From: Siphonodentalium dalli
Lineage: Eukaryota > Mollusca > Scaphopoda > Gadilida > Siphonodentaliidae
Assembly: GCA_032622095.1 (NCBI GenBank)
Contig: CP136066.1
Coordinates: forward strand, 49,076,911 to 49,140,910
DNA: 64,000 bases
Direction of reading: 5' to 3'
Below are positions 11,342 to 24,218 of this stretch, piece by piece. The translations under genes were made by a program, and so were the position numbers. Numbering within the stretch: position 1 is the first letter of the stretch; each line of letters starts with the position of its first letter. Under the pieces are notes generated by a model. It made no database searches, was not told the DNA's origin, and was given only the letters and a program-made list of their open reading frames with translations.

Positions 11342-11565
11342 TACAGTAATCATAATGCCCTAAGTAATCGACTCCTTAATCACAGCAGAATTATGGGTAA
11401 CTTTTCAGGATTTAGTCGGAAATATGGCTTGTTGCCATTCATCGGAAAGCTCTCGGGTGAGAGCTTTTCGATAAATGGCAAGAAGCCATATTTCCGACTA
11501 AATCCTGAAAAGTTACCCATAATTCTGCTGTGATTAAGGAGTCGATTACTTAGGGCATTACTGTA
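11342..11565. mobile_element. MAR-A copy 2
   Basis: Full palindrome with an extra TCATAA near the left end; TACAGTAAT...ATTACTGTA. Confidence 0.85.
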
Positions 11566-11652
11566 AATCCTCACCATACTTGTGACTCGTCCTTCGCTCT
11601 ATTGTTTGTACGAGGACAGTTATTAATTCATTTCAATAGTAATCACCTGATT

Positions 11653-12057
11653 CAAGTCTTGAAATAGTGTGTCTGTCATTTGCAGAATGAGGTCCACAGA
11701 TGGTTAATTTAGTGACGCTGTCCTGCACAGTGGGCTTGCATCATCAAATTCACCCGCTGGGGACCTCATTCTGCTAAGGCCTCTCTGCTATGAGCAATCT
11801 AAGATCAGATTGAAGTTCTCCAGTTGAATTTTGTGATGTTCACCATTAGTCACCTCAATTATGCAATTTATCTTCTGAAAATTAGGGGATATAGAAACTT
11901 TCCAGAAGGGAAAAAGTTACTAAAACAATATTAATTTGAGACTATAGATCTATACTTCCCAGAAGATGAGGCCTAAGCAGAATGAGGTCCCCAGAGGGTG
12001 TATTCATCCTCTGGGGACCTCATTCTGCAAATGACAGACACACTAAACTCAGACTTG
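11653..12057 (+). mobile_element. hAT-A copy 4
   Basis: CAAGTCTTG...CAGACTTG flanked by ACCTGATT (11645-11652) and ACCTGGTT (12058-12065), an 8-bp duplication with one change. Confidence 0.85.
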
Positions 12058-12160
12058 ACCTGGTTGGTCCCAAAGAAATCAGAAAAAAAGTCAATTAACA
12101 AAACAAAAATATGAACTAGTTCGAAAGAAAAAATAAACCAGGGCCATCATTAAATCTAAT

Positions 12161-12247
12161 GAAATGATCAGTTATTAGTATAAGATAAAGAAATGATCGG
12201 TTATTAGTATAAGATAAAGAAATGATCGGTTTTTAGTATAAGATAAA
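12161..12247 (+). repeat. Three tandem 29-bp units
   Basis: Unit GAAATGATCGGTTATTAGTA plus TAAGATAAA, starting at 12161, 12190 and 12219; single-base differences only. Confidence 0.9.
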
Positions 12248-12866
12248 TATTTCACAATGTTCGATCTCTACTAGTACATAACAAACATCTTCGGGCTGTA
12301 GAAATGCCAATCAAAATATAGTACTTAACATTGGTGGTAGAACCACTAACGGTCAAGTGGATACAACATGTATCATTAGACGGGCACTTTTCCCCACTAT
12401 AAATTATGGATTTGTACAGATATCAGTCGAGGGCTGTAGCCCCCCCCCCCCCACCCCCTGCAAGCATCTTGCTTTGGCAGCACCTTCAATGATTTCAAAT
12501 ATGTATCCATTAATCATATTATACCTGTTAATAGCCATTGGGGGGATTACATTTTAGCAACAAGCAATGAAAGAGATTACTATATTTCAGGATCATCTAT
12601 TGGCCACAAAGCAAGATATCTGGTGACCCCCAACAAGAGTTAATCCCCTTGATCCCTGGAGGGGGGATATTAATGAGATGTTTTAAAGGGTCGTGAAGTG
12701 TTCTAAATAATCATTTCCTGTCTAGAGATAGCCAGCTATTCAGGAAGAATGTCAGCGACTCAAAACAACAGTCCATCACCTCATTGTTGAGCACGTAGGG
12801 CAGATTACCACGGAAATCATCACATCCCGAGATGCAATTTATTAGGAGCCAGCGGCATGTAGCCTG
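12248..12866. other. No gene; short unexplained open stretch at 12711-12866
   Basis: Contains a C run at 12440-12452. The segment 12711-12866 is less AT-rich and open on the minus strand, without a recognisable domain or clear splice sites. Confidence 0.4.
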
Positions 12867-12874
12867 GAGAGATT

Positions 12875-13321
12875 CAAACCTGCAAATAGCGTGTCTGTCA
12901 TTTGCAGAATGAGATCCCCAGAGGGTGAATTTAGTGACGCTATCCTGCATAGCGGGCTAGCATCACTAAATTCACCCTCTGGGGACCTCATTCTGCTTAG
13001 GCCTCATCTTCTGGAAGAATCTATATGGTATCAAATTAACATTGTTTTTAGTTACGTTTTCCCTTCGGGGAAGTTTCTATATCCCCTAATTTGTAGAAGA
13101 TAAAATGCATAATCGAGGTGCCCAATGGGTGAACATCGTCATCTTCAACTGAGAAACTTCAATCTGATCCTAGTTCTGCCATAGCAGTTGAGGGCCTGAG
13201 CAGAATGAGGTCCCCAGAGGGTGAATTTAGTGATGCTAGCCCGCTATGCGGGATAGCGTCACTAAATTCACCCTCTGGGGACCTCATTCTGCAAATGACA
13301 GACACGCTATTTACAGGCCTG
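12875..13321 (+). mobile_element. hAT-A copy 5
   Basis: CAAACCTG...CAGGCCTG flanked by exact GAGAGATT on both sides (12867-12874, 13322-13329). Both terminal hairpins are nearly perfect. Confidence 0.9.
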
Positions 13322-13329
13322 GAGAGATT

Positions 13330-13888
13330 ACGCCAGGCTCATTCATTTCACAGGGGAATAAAATTATCCTGGCTCCTACAAGTCTAATGAAGGCTGGGAT
13401 TCCGTGTTGAGTAACACCTCCTGAGCAAATTGGTCTGTCCGGAGGAGCACTTCCTGTTTAGTGCATTCTGTCAAATTTGATTGGCCACATTTAAGAGAAT
13501 GGGAAGCGTTAGAACGGTTGAGATTGATTCGTTAATCAGGTGATTAAGAAATTGTCAAAATTAAATACTCTTGAGATCCTGTAACAACACAGAGAAAATG
13601 GTAACATTTTAGAAACCAAAACCAATTTCAGGTGGGAATAATCAGAACTCTGCCTTTACACTGCATGCAGGGTTGGCGCTAGGATTTGTCTGACACAGAG
13701 GCTATGATCCCTATAGCTACCAGGTTAACTATTGCAGATCTCCCTGATGGGGGGGGGGGGGGTGGGCTGCTGCCCCCCCCCCCCCTTTGCCACCCTGACT
13801 GTGTGTAATCAGACAAGCACCCAATTGGGAGCCACATTGTTTTCTTTTATTCATTATTTATTTCAAACATACTAGTATTCCAACTTTT
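13330..13888. other. No gene; G-run/C-run hairpin
   Basis: G13-TGGGCTGCTG-C13 at about 13750-13788 can pair with itself. The rest is undistinguished. Confidence 0.5.
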
Positions 13889-14095
13889 TAATTAACTCTT
13901 TCAGTGTCAGAGCTAACAATCTAGAATGCAAGTGATATTTAAAGGAACATTTCCTATGGAATAACTACTCGCGATTGAGTAGTTAGTACAGAAAGTATTA
14001 ACACTTCCCATTATATGTAAATTCATCAAATATAATTCAGTAGAATTTAATGATAAATCTAATAAATGTTTTCTTTTTGAAACTGATCTTTCCAT
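13889..14095. mobile_element. PB-D-like remnant
   Basis: TTAA-CTCTTTCAGTG, then GGAACATTTCCTATGG and AATAACTACTCGCG, matching PB-D interior. Diverged. Confidence 0.4.
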
Positions 14096-14147
14096 TTCTA
14101 GTAGTATGGCAAGTCATGCATGATAAGAGAAACACAAAACTACAAAA

Positions 14148-14619
14148 CAAGCCTGAGTTTAGTGTGCCTGTCATTTGAAGAATGACGTCCCCAGAGGCCA
14201 AGGGCGAATTTAGTGACGCTATCCCACATAGCGGCTAGCATCACTAAATTTACCCTCTGGGGACCTACATGTATGTCTGCTCAGGCCTCATCTTCTCTGG
14301 AAAGTTTCTTTATTATCAAATTTCTATAGAAACTTCTTTACATAGATTCTATTTCTTTTTTAGTTTCTCTATATCCCCAAATTGGCAGATGACACATTGC
14401 ATAATCCAGGTTCCCATACAATGGGTGTACATCACAATATTCACCATTTGGGAATTTCAATCTGAGACTATGTCTCCCATAGCAGATGAGGCCATGCAGA
14501 ATGAGGTTCACAGAGGGAGAATTTGGTGATACTATAGTCCACTATGCAGGATAGCGTCACTAAATTCACCCTCTGGGGACCTCATTCTGCAACTAACAGA
14601 CACACTATAATCAGGCTTG
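14148..14619 (+). mobile_element. hAT-A copy 6
   Basis: CAAGCCTG...CAGGCTTG flanked by CTACAAAA and CTACAAAC. Confidence 0.88.
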
Positions 14620-14963
14620 CTACAAACCACTTATAGTGGATCAATATTAGGAGTCCTATATCTTCACAAACATCTAACTCTTCAAAATGACAGACCAACA
14701 GTTCTCAACACACCAAACCATGCGAGACCTAATTGTTTTAAATGGGCAGATCGTTCTATTGTTTGGCTCGAAATCAATCAGGGACTGCTCCTGGTTTCAT
14801 TGCTCCGACCACACGATAATGGCTCGTGAACAATAAATTATGGCACTGCTGGCTGCGTCTGACAGTCCATATTGTCTGACAATGACAATCACAACACTAA
14901 CATTTGGTCTATGTTCCAAGTATGCAAACCAATTAAATTGTAACCACGATTCCAAGTGGGAAT

Positions 14964-15395
14964 CAACCGCAAATAGTGTGTCTGTCATTTGCAGAATGAG
15001 TTCTCCAGAGGGTGAATTTAGTTACGCTATCACACACAGCAGGCTAGCATCACCAAATTCACCATCAGGGAACCTCATTCTGCTTAGGTATCAACTGCTA
15101 TGGGAGACTTAGGATCAGATTGAAGTTTCCCAGTTGAAGTTGGTGATATTCATCCATTAGTCACATTTGTTACGCATTTTATCTTCTGAAATTTAGGGGA
15201 TATAGAAACTTCCCAGAAGGGAAAAAGTAACTAAAACAATGTTAATTGGAGACAACATCTATAAGATGAAGCCTTAGCAGTATGAGGTCCCAGAGGATGA
15301 AATTTGGTGATAGCCCGCTGTGTGGGATAGCACCACTAAATTCACCTTCTGGGGACCTCATTCTGCAAATGACAGACACACTATTTGCAGGTTTA
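14964..15395 (+). mobile_element. hAT-A copy 7
   Basis: Flanked by GTGGGAAT (14956-14963) and GTAGGAAT (15396-15403). Confidence 0.85.
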
Positions 15396-15507
15396 GTAGG
15401 AATATCATTGCTTCAACTACCTTGTGTTATTGCACGATTGGGATCATGGAAATTCTATAGATGATTAATTGAACCAAATTGTCAAATGTGTTGAATCAAT
15501 TCATTTA

Positions 15508-15747
15508 CTCTTCCATGACTGGAGCTCCCTGAAATTTTGCGAAAACCATGCGCCAATTCATTCTCTTATATATGCGAGTCTGAATATATAAGAGAATACA
15601 TTGGCCTTTACAATATTTACCTTGACCTTGAAAGCCAGGGCATTCTCTTATATATGTGAGGCTCCCTATGTGAGAATCGCATATATAAGAAAATGCACCG
15701 GAAAGGATGGTTGATGCTGCACCAGCACAGCTCCCGTCATGAAAGGG
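15508..15747 (+). mobile_element. PB-C copy 2
   Basis: ACTCTTCCATGACTGGAGCT at the left, CTCCCGTCATGAAAGGG plus TTAA (15748-15751) at the right. Two diverged palindromes with ATATATAAGAGAAT arms between them. Confidence 0.7.
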
Positions 15748-15810
15748 TTAAGAATGAAAATACATACATGTAGAAACACATATACAGCAGCTAGCCAAGG
15801 CCATGGTTAA

Positions 15811-16028
15811 TAACAATAATGCCCTAAATAATCGACTCCTTAACCACAGAAGAATTATGGGTAATTTTTCAGGATTTAGTCGGAAATATGGCTTGTTGCC
15901 ATTCATCGGAAAGCTCTCAGTGATAGGTTTCCGACGAATGGAAACAAGCCATATTTCCGACTAAATCCTGAAAAATCACCCATAATTCTGCTGTGGTTGA
16001 GGAGTCGGTCATTTAGGGCATTACTGTA
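15811..16028. mobile_element. MAR-A copy 3
   Basis: Full palindrome; left terminal bases degraded (TAACAATAATGCCC), right GGGCATTACTGTA intact. Confidence 0.82.
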
Positions 16029-16684
16029 ACAAACCCCATGGATTTATTTCACACAATTTTCAGTATTATTGACCCAGACAGATTTCTTCACCTAACTATT
16101 GATGAAATGACCGCTGCTTACTGATATTTACTGATATACACGCTAACAATTCGTCATATTATGCGCTGCGATGTCAAAAAATTTCCTATATTTATAGCAA
16201 ACACGTCATATCACAGACATCGAAATTATCAGATCTGAGGGAAATGACCTCTTTGAGTGTCTTTCATCACCCACAAACTACCTCAACAAACAGAACCGTT
16301 CAATTTTTCCAGCGATGCTAACAAATACGGCATTAATCAATAGAGATATATCAATAGGCAATTCGGCACTGACATGAAGGGGGTGAAATAAGATAAATTC
16401 GGGTTTTAACTTCTCTTCCAATCGAGAAATGGGCGATTGGACTGTGTGAAATCAATGTCGAATGGAAATAAAGAGATTTGTTTTCTGATGGTCGATGCAG
16501 ATTTGTCTGGCATTAGGAGTTGATTTAGTGTTGACATAATGGACACTGAGATTTCGTACTGTCCGCCTCCCATTCAGAATTAATTACCCCAGTGGTGTAG
16601 AAATAGGTGCGTCTTTGAGGGACCGCATAACCCCCTTAGAAACCTTCGCAGTTCCAGACCTCCCCTCATCATTAGCCCAGTGCT
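16029..16684. other. Nothing recognised
   Basis: Unique-looking non-coding sequence, no long ORF or repeat. Confidence 0.5.
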
Positions 16685-17060
16685 GGCCTCAAAATATGGT
16701 GCTGGATATTTGCAGAATGAGGTGCACATAGGGTGAATTTAGTGATGACTAAATTCACTCTGGGGACCTCATTCTGCTCAGGCCTCATCTTGTCAAATTA
16801 ATAGTTTTTTAGTTTGTTTAGAAACTTCTTTAGAAAGTTTATATTTCTTTTTGAGTTATGATTCTCTAAATCTCCAAATTGGCAGAAGAACCAATGCATA
16901 CTCAAGGGGCTCAATCACATCTTCACCATCTGGGAACTTAAATCTGTGTCTAGGTCTGGTCTCCCATAGCGAATGAGGCCATGCAGAATGAGTTCACCAG
17001 AGCATGAATTTGGTAATGCAAGCCCATTGTGCGGGATAGCATCACTAAATTCACCCTCTT
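16685..17060 (+). mobile_element. hAT-A copy 8, degraded
   Basis: GGCCTCAAAATATGGTGCTG left end as in copy 1; hairpins eroded, ends TTCACCCTCTTG. Confidence 0.72.
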
Positions 17061-17116
17061 GTCATGTGATACCCACATATCGGTTTGTTACCCAATTTCC
17101 AAGGCATATATGCCAA

Positions 17117-17607
17117 CCCCTGGTCAAGTGGTCCTGCTAATGTGGTATGATGTGGTTAACAATTGTGTCCTGCTGAATTGATATGTTGCCTTTAGGGCAA
17201 TTTGATGCTGTTAACAGAAAGTACCATTATATTTTTTTTAATTTGTCTGTTTCACGGTGTTCCGATAATCTGAAAATATCCAGGAAAAGCCATTATGCGT
17301 ATCAAACATTCAAAAACATATTTATTGCAAAATAATTTTTGACTACAATCAAAATGGGTTATTCATGTCCTTTTAGAAACAATAGCACAGGCATTAATAT
17401 ATATTTTTTATATATGCTCTTGAATGTTTCACATAAACACTGGTTTGTTCTCAAATCGCTCGGATTAGCCAAACACCACAAAAATGAAAAATTTTGAAAA
17501 AATAATGGTACTTTTTCGTAACGGCATCAGTTTATTCCACCCACATCAGAGCAATTCAGCAGGACCACCAGCATCATAGCATATTAGCAGGACCACTTGA
17601 CCAGGGG
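17117..17607 (+). mobile_element. CCCCTGGTCAAG-ended MITE
   Basis: About 25-bp inverted ends CCCCTGGTCAAGTGGTCC and GGACCACTTGACCAGGGG; 491 bp, AT-rich, non-coding. No clear target duplication. Confidence 0.78.
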
Positions 17608-18023
17608 TGATACCATTGTAGCATGCAAGTGTGTTAAAATTCTGCTTTACAGAGTGTTAACTATTAACTATTTCGTGGCAGTCTTGGCACCAAAAACTCA
17701 CATACAGGTAAGAATTAGGGTAGAAGCCTGAGAAACTCATACCAATTAGCGGTGCAACAATTAAGAGTTGAATAAATGAGAGATACAACCTGTACCCCAA
17801 ACCCTCGATGGGTGTCGACAGACGTAGAATAACATACTGACAATGAGCCTATGGAAGTATGTTAATTGTGTGTATGGTTTTAGGTGGGGGAGATTTTTTT
17901 GTTCTCCATTAATGTTACGACTTACTCATCTTTCTCTTTATTAATTAGTTCTTTTGATCTTTGACTGTAACTGAAGTAATTGAGTAATTTCTCGCTGGGT
18001 GTTCTCAGCTTGATTACTTTTAA

Positions 18024-18406
18024 CCCTTTACCCAACAGAAGGGCCCTGTGCCAATGCATTCTCTTATATATGCGAGTCGACCATAGGTCGCCTCGCATAT
18101 ATAAGAGAATGCATTGGCTTAACACATTACAAATTATAAAATTGTTAAAGAATGTAAGAAAAAATGGTAAAAAGTGTTAACAAAAGATTTTTTTTAGGCC
18201 AATGCATTCTCTTATATATGCGAGGCGACCTATGGTCGACTCGCATATATAAGAGAATGCATTGGCACAGGGCATAACTGTAACTATCACAATGTGGTCA
18301 AGGAGCCGGTTCCAATGATATCCATATTTGTATGGTTCTATTGAGACAGACCGAAGATATTTTAGGCTGTTGAAGCTTTATTTGGCCGGTTTTGTTGGGT
18401 AAAGGG
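18024..18406 (-). mobile_element. PB-A copy 4 (inverted)
   Basis: TTAA 18020-18023 and 18407-18410; both palindromes present. The CCGGCCAAAACCGGCC segment is shortened at the right end. Confidence 0.9.
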
Positions 18407-18487
18407 TTAAAGACGGTCTATTTCTTCCAGGCCACAATTACAACAACAACGTAAGTTTTCTAAAATTGATTTCAAGACCTATTTCTT

Positions 18488-18930
18488 CAAGCCTTGAAAT
18501 AGTGTGCCTGTCATTTGCAGAATGAGATCCCCAGAGGGTGAATTTAGTGACGCTATCCCGCATGGTGGGCCAGCATCACTAAACCTTTGGGGACCTCATT
18601 CTACTTAGGCCTCATCTTCTGGGAAGTATCTATATCAAAATTAATATTGTTTTACTTACTTTTTCCCTTCTGTTCAGTTTTAATATCCCTAATTTGCAGA
18701 AGATAACATGCATAATCGAGGTGACTAATGAGTGAACATCACCATCTTAAACTAGAGATCTTTAATGTGGTCCTAGGTCTCCCATACTGTAGCAGTTGAG
18801 GCCAAAGCGGAATGAGGTCCCCAGAGGGTGAATTATATTTAAGCTAGCCCGCTTTGCAGGATAGCGTCAGTAAATTCACTATCTGGGGACATCATTCTGC
18901 AAATGTCAGACACACTACTTCAAGACTTGA
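18488..18930 (+). mobile_element. hAT-A copy 9
   Basis: CAAGCCTTGAAATAGTGTG left, CACACTACTTCAAGACTTG right; hairpins moderately diverged. Confidence 0.8.
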
Positions 18931-19571
18931 TGTACATGTAGGCGTTAAGTCGCAGCCAGGGAGATGAGTGCCTGCTTGCCCCCTTCCCACACAACCCCTC
19001 CTGTCGACAAGCCAGTAAGCTACCAAGATACATTGCACTAGGGATGAAGCTAAGATCATGGACCAGCCATAAGCAAGATGCCATGCTTTAAGCTAGAGAA
19101 GACACATGTTTCTCTAATGAGGTACACGCCTATTAACATTATAACAAATATGTTTAGCTTCCAGCTTAACATCCATCAAGGTCACAGCGAAACATCTGAA
19201 TAACAGCGAAAGTGATGAGGAGTAACAGAAGAAACTCGTACAATCGGGTGTCGACACACAAACAATAACACGTGGACAGAATAATGAAACAAATATGTTA
19301 ATAACCTGTTTATTGTGATGTTAATAGCATGTTTCTCCAACTCTTAACAATGTTCCAAACTAATGCCTGTTCTTTCATCTTTCTTTAGGAAAACAGCAAT
19401 CAACAATGGTTATTAGTGTATGGTTACTGTGGATGCCACTGATGTCTGAAGGACATAGAAAGGGTGTATAGCCTGAAGGCAAAGTTCAATTGTTGGTCAG
19501 TTGTAATGTACCCCATACCCTGTGAGGTGTGTGCCCCAAAAAGTGAAAGTGAAGTCGGGGTACAACCCCCA
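18931..19571. other. Nothing recognised
   Basis: No ORF above 60 codons outside the MAR-A overlap, no inverted repeats seen. Confidence 0.5.
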
Positions 19572-19785
19572 TACAGTAATGCTCTAAGTAGTCGACTTAT
19601 TAACCACAGCAGAATTATAGGTAACTTTTCAGGATTTAGTTGTAAATATGGCTTGTTGCCATTCATCGGAAAGCTCTTGGGAAGAGCTTTCCGATGAATG
19701 GCAACAAGCCATATTTCCGACTAAATCCTGCAAAGTTACCCATAATTATGCTGTGGTTAAGAAGTTGATTACTTAGAGCATTAGT
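19572..19785. mobile_element. MAR-A copy 4
   Basis: Full palindrome centred near 19680; right end eroded (AGAGCATTAGT). Confidence 0.8.
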
Positions 19786-20018
19786 TCTTCATCCCTGTTG
19801 ATTGAGGGGTTTCCACGCCTGAGCTAGATGGACATACAAAGAAAACTACTTAATTGTTAAGCTAGTACACCACATGTAGACCACATCAAGCATATTACAT
19901 AACAACAGAAATGTGGAAAAAAGATTACTTTAATCATAGTTTTGGGAGGAAAATTTTGGGAAGAGGGGTTCTCAGCAAGTATACAAATTGAATGGAAATG
20001 AATAACTGCCATAAAAAG

Positions 20019-20435
20019 CACTGTGGGGGAACTACTCCTAGAGATTTGGTTCTCTACCGAGTTTCGTGAGCAGTTTTAGCGACGATTCCAATTCTCCATC
20101 GAGCAATCGAGGCATAAAACATAAAAATCAACAGCATTAGAACAGTGTTTCGGGGGGTTTCATAGAGCTACCGTGAAACTATAGTCACTGGCCATCAGTG
20201 TGTGTGAAAAAAGTTAAAAACTAATCCCGAAATGCACAGAAATTGACTTTTTATTTTCCAATTCCGATTCTCTGCTGAGGACTCCGATTCTCTAGCGAGC
20301 GATCGGTTCTCGGCGAATAACTCGATTCTCTGTCTTAGGTAAATTAGTTTATGTCGTCCACAAACTTCGCTCGGTAGAGAATGCAAATAAAGCTCGGTAG
20401 AGAACCAAATCGCCAGGAGTAGTTCCCCCACAGTG
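20019..20435 (+). mobile_element. hAT-C, 417 bp, with 8-bp target duplication
   Basis: CACTGTGGGGGAACTACTCC and its inverse, extended through TTGGTTCTCTACCGAG. Exact ATAAAAAG flanks (20011-20018, 20436-20443). Internal CGATTCTC motifs repeat. Confidence 0.88.
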
Positions 20436-20443
20436 ATAAAAAG

Positions 20444-21245
20444 TACATGATCTGAACTAGTAAAAGGCTTGGATGGAAAATTGCTAGAAAATTATGAGAA
20501 GCCATTTCCTAGAACAGTTACAAGGAACTAGCCCAACGTTGGTATGCAGGTCAGTCCATTCAAGTTGGGAGCAATCAACTGTATATATGCAGTGTTAGAG
20601 ACAGCTGGTAAGCTGGGAATTTGGCTATGGACATAGTACCGAAAAGTGAGGCTAAAACTCATCTCAGCCCAAATGTTTATATCAATTCTTGCAAAATGGA
20701 TGTTCATAAGAATAAGGGGAAACAATCTCTAAGAAGGCAAGTGGAAGTCAGTTGTATCGGTAGCTGCATTGAATAGGGTGCCAGCTATCATTGAAGTAAA
20801 TATGTGTTACGTATACATCGCATATATTGCAGGTCATCTAGGAATTATTATGTGAAGAAGCTATTGGGACACTAATTTAAATTTTGCATTCATATCTTCC
20901 CTTTATGCACTGGTATCATTGAATTATCTTTAAAAAAAAAAATTATATTTAGTGCTTTGAATCGTTATAAATCCCATTTCACTGATATCTTGGTGAATGT
21001 ACAGTTAATTCCCATTTTATATCTACTGATAAAACCATCAGGTTGTTAAAAGCTTTGATACACATAAATGCATTGTGGAAACAATAAAGATCTATACTAT
21101 ACCTTTGATATCTACCTTCAGGCAACAAACTTTAAATACATCAAAATATTAACAACAGCACCTCTAATATATAGATGCACCAATAAAAACCAATGTATAA
21201 CTATGTCAGCTGAGCACATACATGTCGGTTTGTTGTTCAGTCACA
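20444..21245. other. Nothing recognised
   Basis: AT-rich sequence without repeats or ORFs of note. Confidence 0.5.
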
Positions 21246-21618
21246 GGACGGTGGGCTAGCATCACCAAATTCACCATCTGGAGACCTCATTCTGCTCAGG
21301 CCTCAACTGCTATGGGAGACCTAGGTTCAGATTGATGTTCCCCAGTTGAAGTTGGTGATGTTAACTCATTAGTCCCCTCGATTATGCAATTTATCTTCTG
21401 CAAATTAGGAGATATAGAGGCTGAACAGAAGGGAATAAGTAACTAAAAACATGTTAATTTGAGACTATAAATACTTCCCAGAAGATGAGACATATGCAGA
21501 ATGAGGTTCCCAGAGGGTGAATTTGGTAATGCTGGGCCACCTTGCGGGATAGCGTAACTAAATTCACCCTCAGGGGGACCTCATTCTGTAAATGACAGAC
21601 ACTATTTGCAGGCTTGAA
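21246..21618 (+). mobile_element. hAT-A copy 10 (left hairpin truncated)
   Basis: Begins inside the left hairpin at GACGGTGGGCTAGCATCACC; right hairpin and GCAGGCTTG end present. Confidence 0.78.
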
Positions 21619-21624
21619 TAAGAA

Positions 21625-22482
21625 TAGTAATTGGTGCCAGTGCTGGTTACTATCTCTAATTTGATTTTCTAGAACATTCCGGAATGCCCCAGGTAATCAA
21701 TCAGAGTTATCTTCCTTGGTTTATTAACTGTGAACACGGAGAATAAGTTAGAACCGAGATCTCAATTCGAGGCCCGTCAATACTGATATAGATTTCACAC
21801 TCCTATCAATTATTATAGATACGGAGATGTCGTATTTGCTCTATTAATCCTCACTTCTCTCGCGACTACAATTACGATAAATCGTCCTGGGATTGCATTA
21901 CTCACGGTGCTACAGAACTGGGACGATGACATTAAAATCGTCATCGTAAGAACCCAGTCCAGTGGGAATTGATAAAAATTTGCTTCATTGGAAAATTAAG
22001 TTACGAGCAAGAGTCAATAAAAATGCTCTATCAAATTCATGGATTGACGCTGGCGTTATTACCCCTAACTCACTTAGCGTGAATTGTGCATCACAAATAA
22101 CAATCGGACTGCAACAACACATCTATCAATGACAAGAGGCCAGGATTCACTTCTTAAGAATCGATGCAAGCGGAGGAAGATATGGTATAAAGAACACGAG
22201 AACACCTACAATCAATAGATCTTCTGGAATGTTAGAAGGCATATTCAGGGACAGAGGGGGGAAGGGTGTTCTTAACATTGGTCAAAATTTTCATAACTTG
22301 GAAATGTAATGCCTAAATTTAACGGCAGTTGGAAATTTCAGACTGAAAAAGTTATTTAATACACGATGATGAACTTACATCTGGTGTAAAATAGGTCTTC
22401 TTGGACCAAGATTAGAATTTTTCCCTACTCTCAATCAAGATATTAGACTGAAATACCCATCAGTTGACAAATTTCCAATCAT
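21625..22482. other. No repeat or ORF; balanced composition
   Basis: About 850 bp free of MITEs and with more CpG than the neighbours (for example 21755-21960). A possible conserved non-coding island in the gene-poor stretch; no motif stands out. Confidence 0.4.

Positions 22483-22517
<35 letters not shown>
22483..22517 (+). repeat. Homopolymer G tract, 35 bases
   Basis: Uninterrupted G run; length may be an assembly or sequencing estimate. Confidence 0.9.
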
Positions 22518-22519
<2 letters not shown>

Positions 22520-22686
22520 GACAGAGAGCCTTCGAATTCATGTTTTATTTTTCAATGAACCACGAATTAATAATTAACGGCCATTGAACATCCCTACAAA
22601 TCAATGAATAGAAGTCAAGAAACTAACTGTTTTAGTATGTTCGCCCAAGGCTGGTCAGATTCACTTTCGGCCCCTGCACCTGGGAG

Positions 22687-22841
22687 TACAGTAATGCCCT
22701 AAATAATCGACTCCTTAACAGCAGAATTATGGTAACTTTTCAGGTGTTAGTCGGAAATATGGCTTGTTGCCATTCATCGGAAAGCTCTGTGAGAGCACCT
22801 GGAGTACAGTAATGCCCTAAATAATCGACTCCTTAACTGTA
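22687..22841. mobile_element. MAR-A copy 5, rearranged half
   Basis: One arm (TACAGTAATGCCC...GGAAAGCTCTGTGAG), then the start of a second direct copy of the same arm at 22804-22841. Each is preceded by CCTGG(G)AG. Confidence 0.7.
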
Positions 22842-23330
22842 GGCTTGAATTTCGGTTTGATGTTGGCAAGCTAGTGTGAAAATGTGTGAAGGAGCGGACG
22901 ATTGAATATGTGTGTCAGATGAATGTTCTCTATTGTAAAACAACATACAATGAAGAGTATACCTTACTCCTATTTAAATTCACACAGTGCTATTTTTTCG
23001 CTCAATTTTTAATTCGTTCACTTAGAATTCGCGAATTTAAAACTGACTGAAATAATTCAGTATAATTAAGTCTTACATCTGATGGTGGTTTCGGATCTTA
23101 ATTGTTCCCGACAGCCGAATTTAAAACAATCGATCACCATATGCAGTGAGTAGCAAGCCATGAAACAGTGTGTATGTCATTTGCAGAATGAGGTCCCCAG
23201 GGGGTGAGCCTGGTGACGCCGCCCCACACAGCAGGATAGCATCATTAAATTCACCCTCTGGGGACATCATCCTACATAGCCGTCATCTTCTCGGAAGTAT
23301 CAATTGTCTCAAAATAACATTGATTTTTAA

Positions 23331-23553
23331 CCCCTTTGAGTGCCAGGTCCGATTTTTGTATCAACCCATATACCCTGTGCCAATGCATTCTCTTATATAT
23401 GCGAGTCGACCTTAGGTCGCCTCGCATATATAAGAGAATGCATTGGCCTAACAATTTTTTTTTTTTACAATTTTAATAATTTATTCTTATATTCTTTAAC
23501 AGACTTATTTTGGTAGGTTTAGGGCCGATGAGATCGGCCCCTGGCACTCAAAG
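23331..23553 (+). mobile_element. PB-B copy 2 nested in hAT-A copy 11
   Basis: Starts after TTAA (23327-23330) with CCCCTTTGAGTGCCAGG and ends CTGGCACTCAAAG. One palindrome near 23380-23447. The right TTAA is lost. Confidence 0.75.
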
Positions 23554-23724
23554 TTTCTATATCCGCTATTGCACAAGATAAAATGCAATCGAGGTGACTA
23601 ATGGGTGAGCATCACCAACTTTAACTGGGGATTTCAATCTGATCCTAGGTGTCCCATACATGTAGCAGTTGCCTAAGCAGAATTAGGTTCACAGAGGATG
23701 AATTTGGTGACACTAGCCCACTGG

Positions 23725-24218
23725 TAGATCATGCCATGAATCTCTACTATGGCTAACGCTCGTAGAGATCATAATCCTTGAGTTCAAAACCTTGGAACTT
23801 TTTAAAGTCGAAAAAATAACACAGGGAATATATTTTTTAGTTATTATCTATTCTTTAATAAAGTACTTCACTGTTGGTGAAGGTCCCAACTCGAAATTGC
23901 ATGCTTTACTGTGACTTTTGTGAGCCGATATCGCAATAAACATTCAATTATTTACTCAAGAGAAATACCATAATTGTAAGAAATGCAAAGCAAATTCGCC
24001 AACAAAGTCACTTAAATCGTGAAATTTCTAGTTGGGACCTTAACCTACAGTGAAGTACATTATTAAGAACCAGATAATAACTAAGAATATATTCACCGTG
24101 TTATTGTTTCGATTTTATAAAGTTCCCTGTCAAACCTTCAAAAAGTTCCAAGGTTTTGTACTGGTGGAATATGATCTCTATGAGCATTAGCCATAGTAGA
24201 GATTCATGGCATGATCTA
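23725..24218 (+). mobile_element. MULE-A: long-armed foldback with 9-10 bp duplication
   Basis: Arms of about 240 bp, from TAGATCATGCCATGAATCTC to its inverse, share AAAACCTTGGAACTTTTT and GTACTTCACTGT. Flanks GCCCACTGG (23716-23724) and GCCCACCTGG (24219-24228). Long arms with a 9-bp target fit Mutator-like MITEs. Confidence 0.72.

Noticed and set aside
12711-12950. Minus-strand 79-codon ORF as a possible Smad MH2 exon
   Set aside because: No MH2 motifs, and its N-terminal part is hAT-A hairpin.
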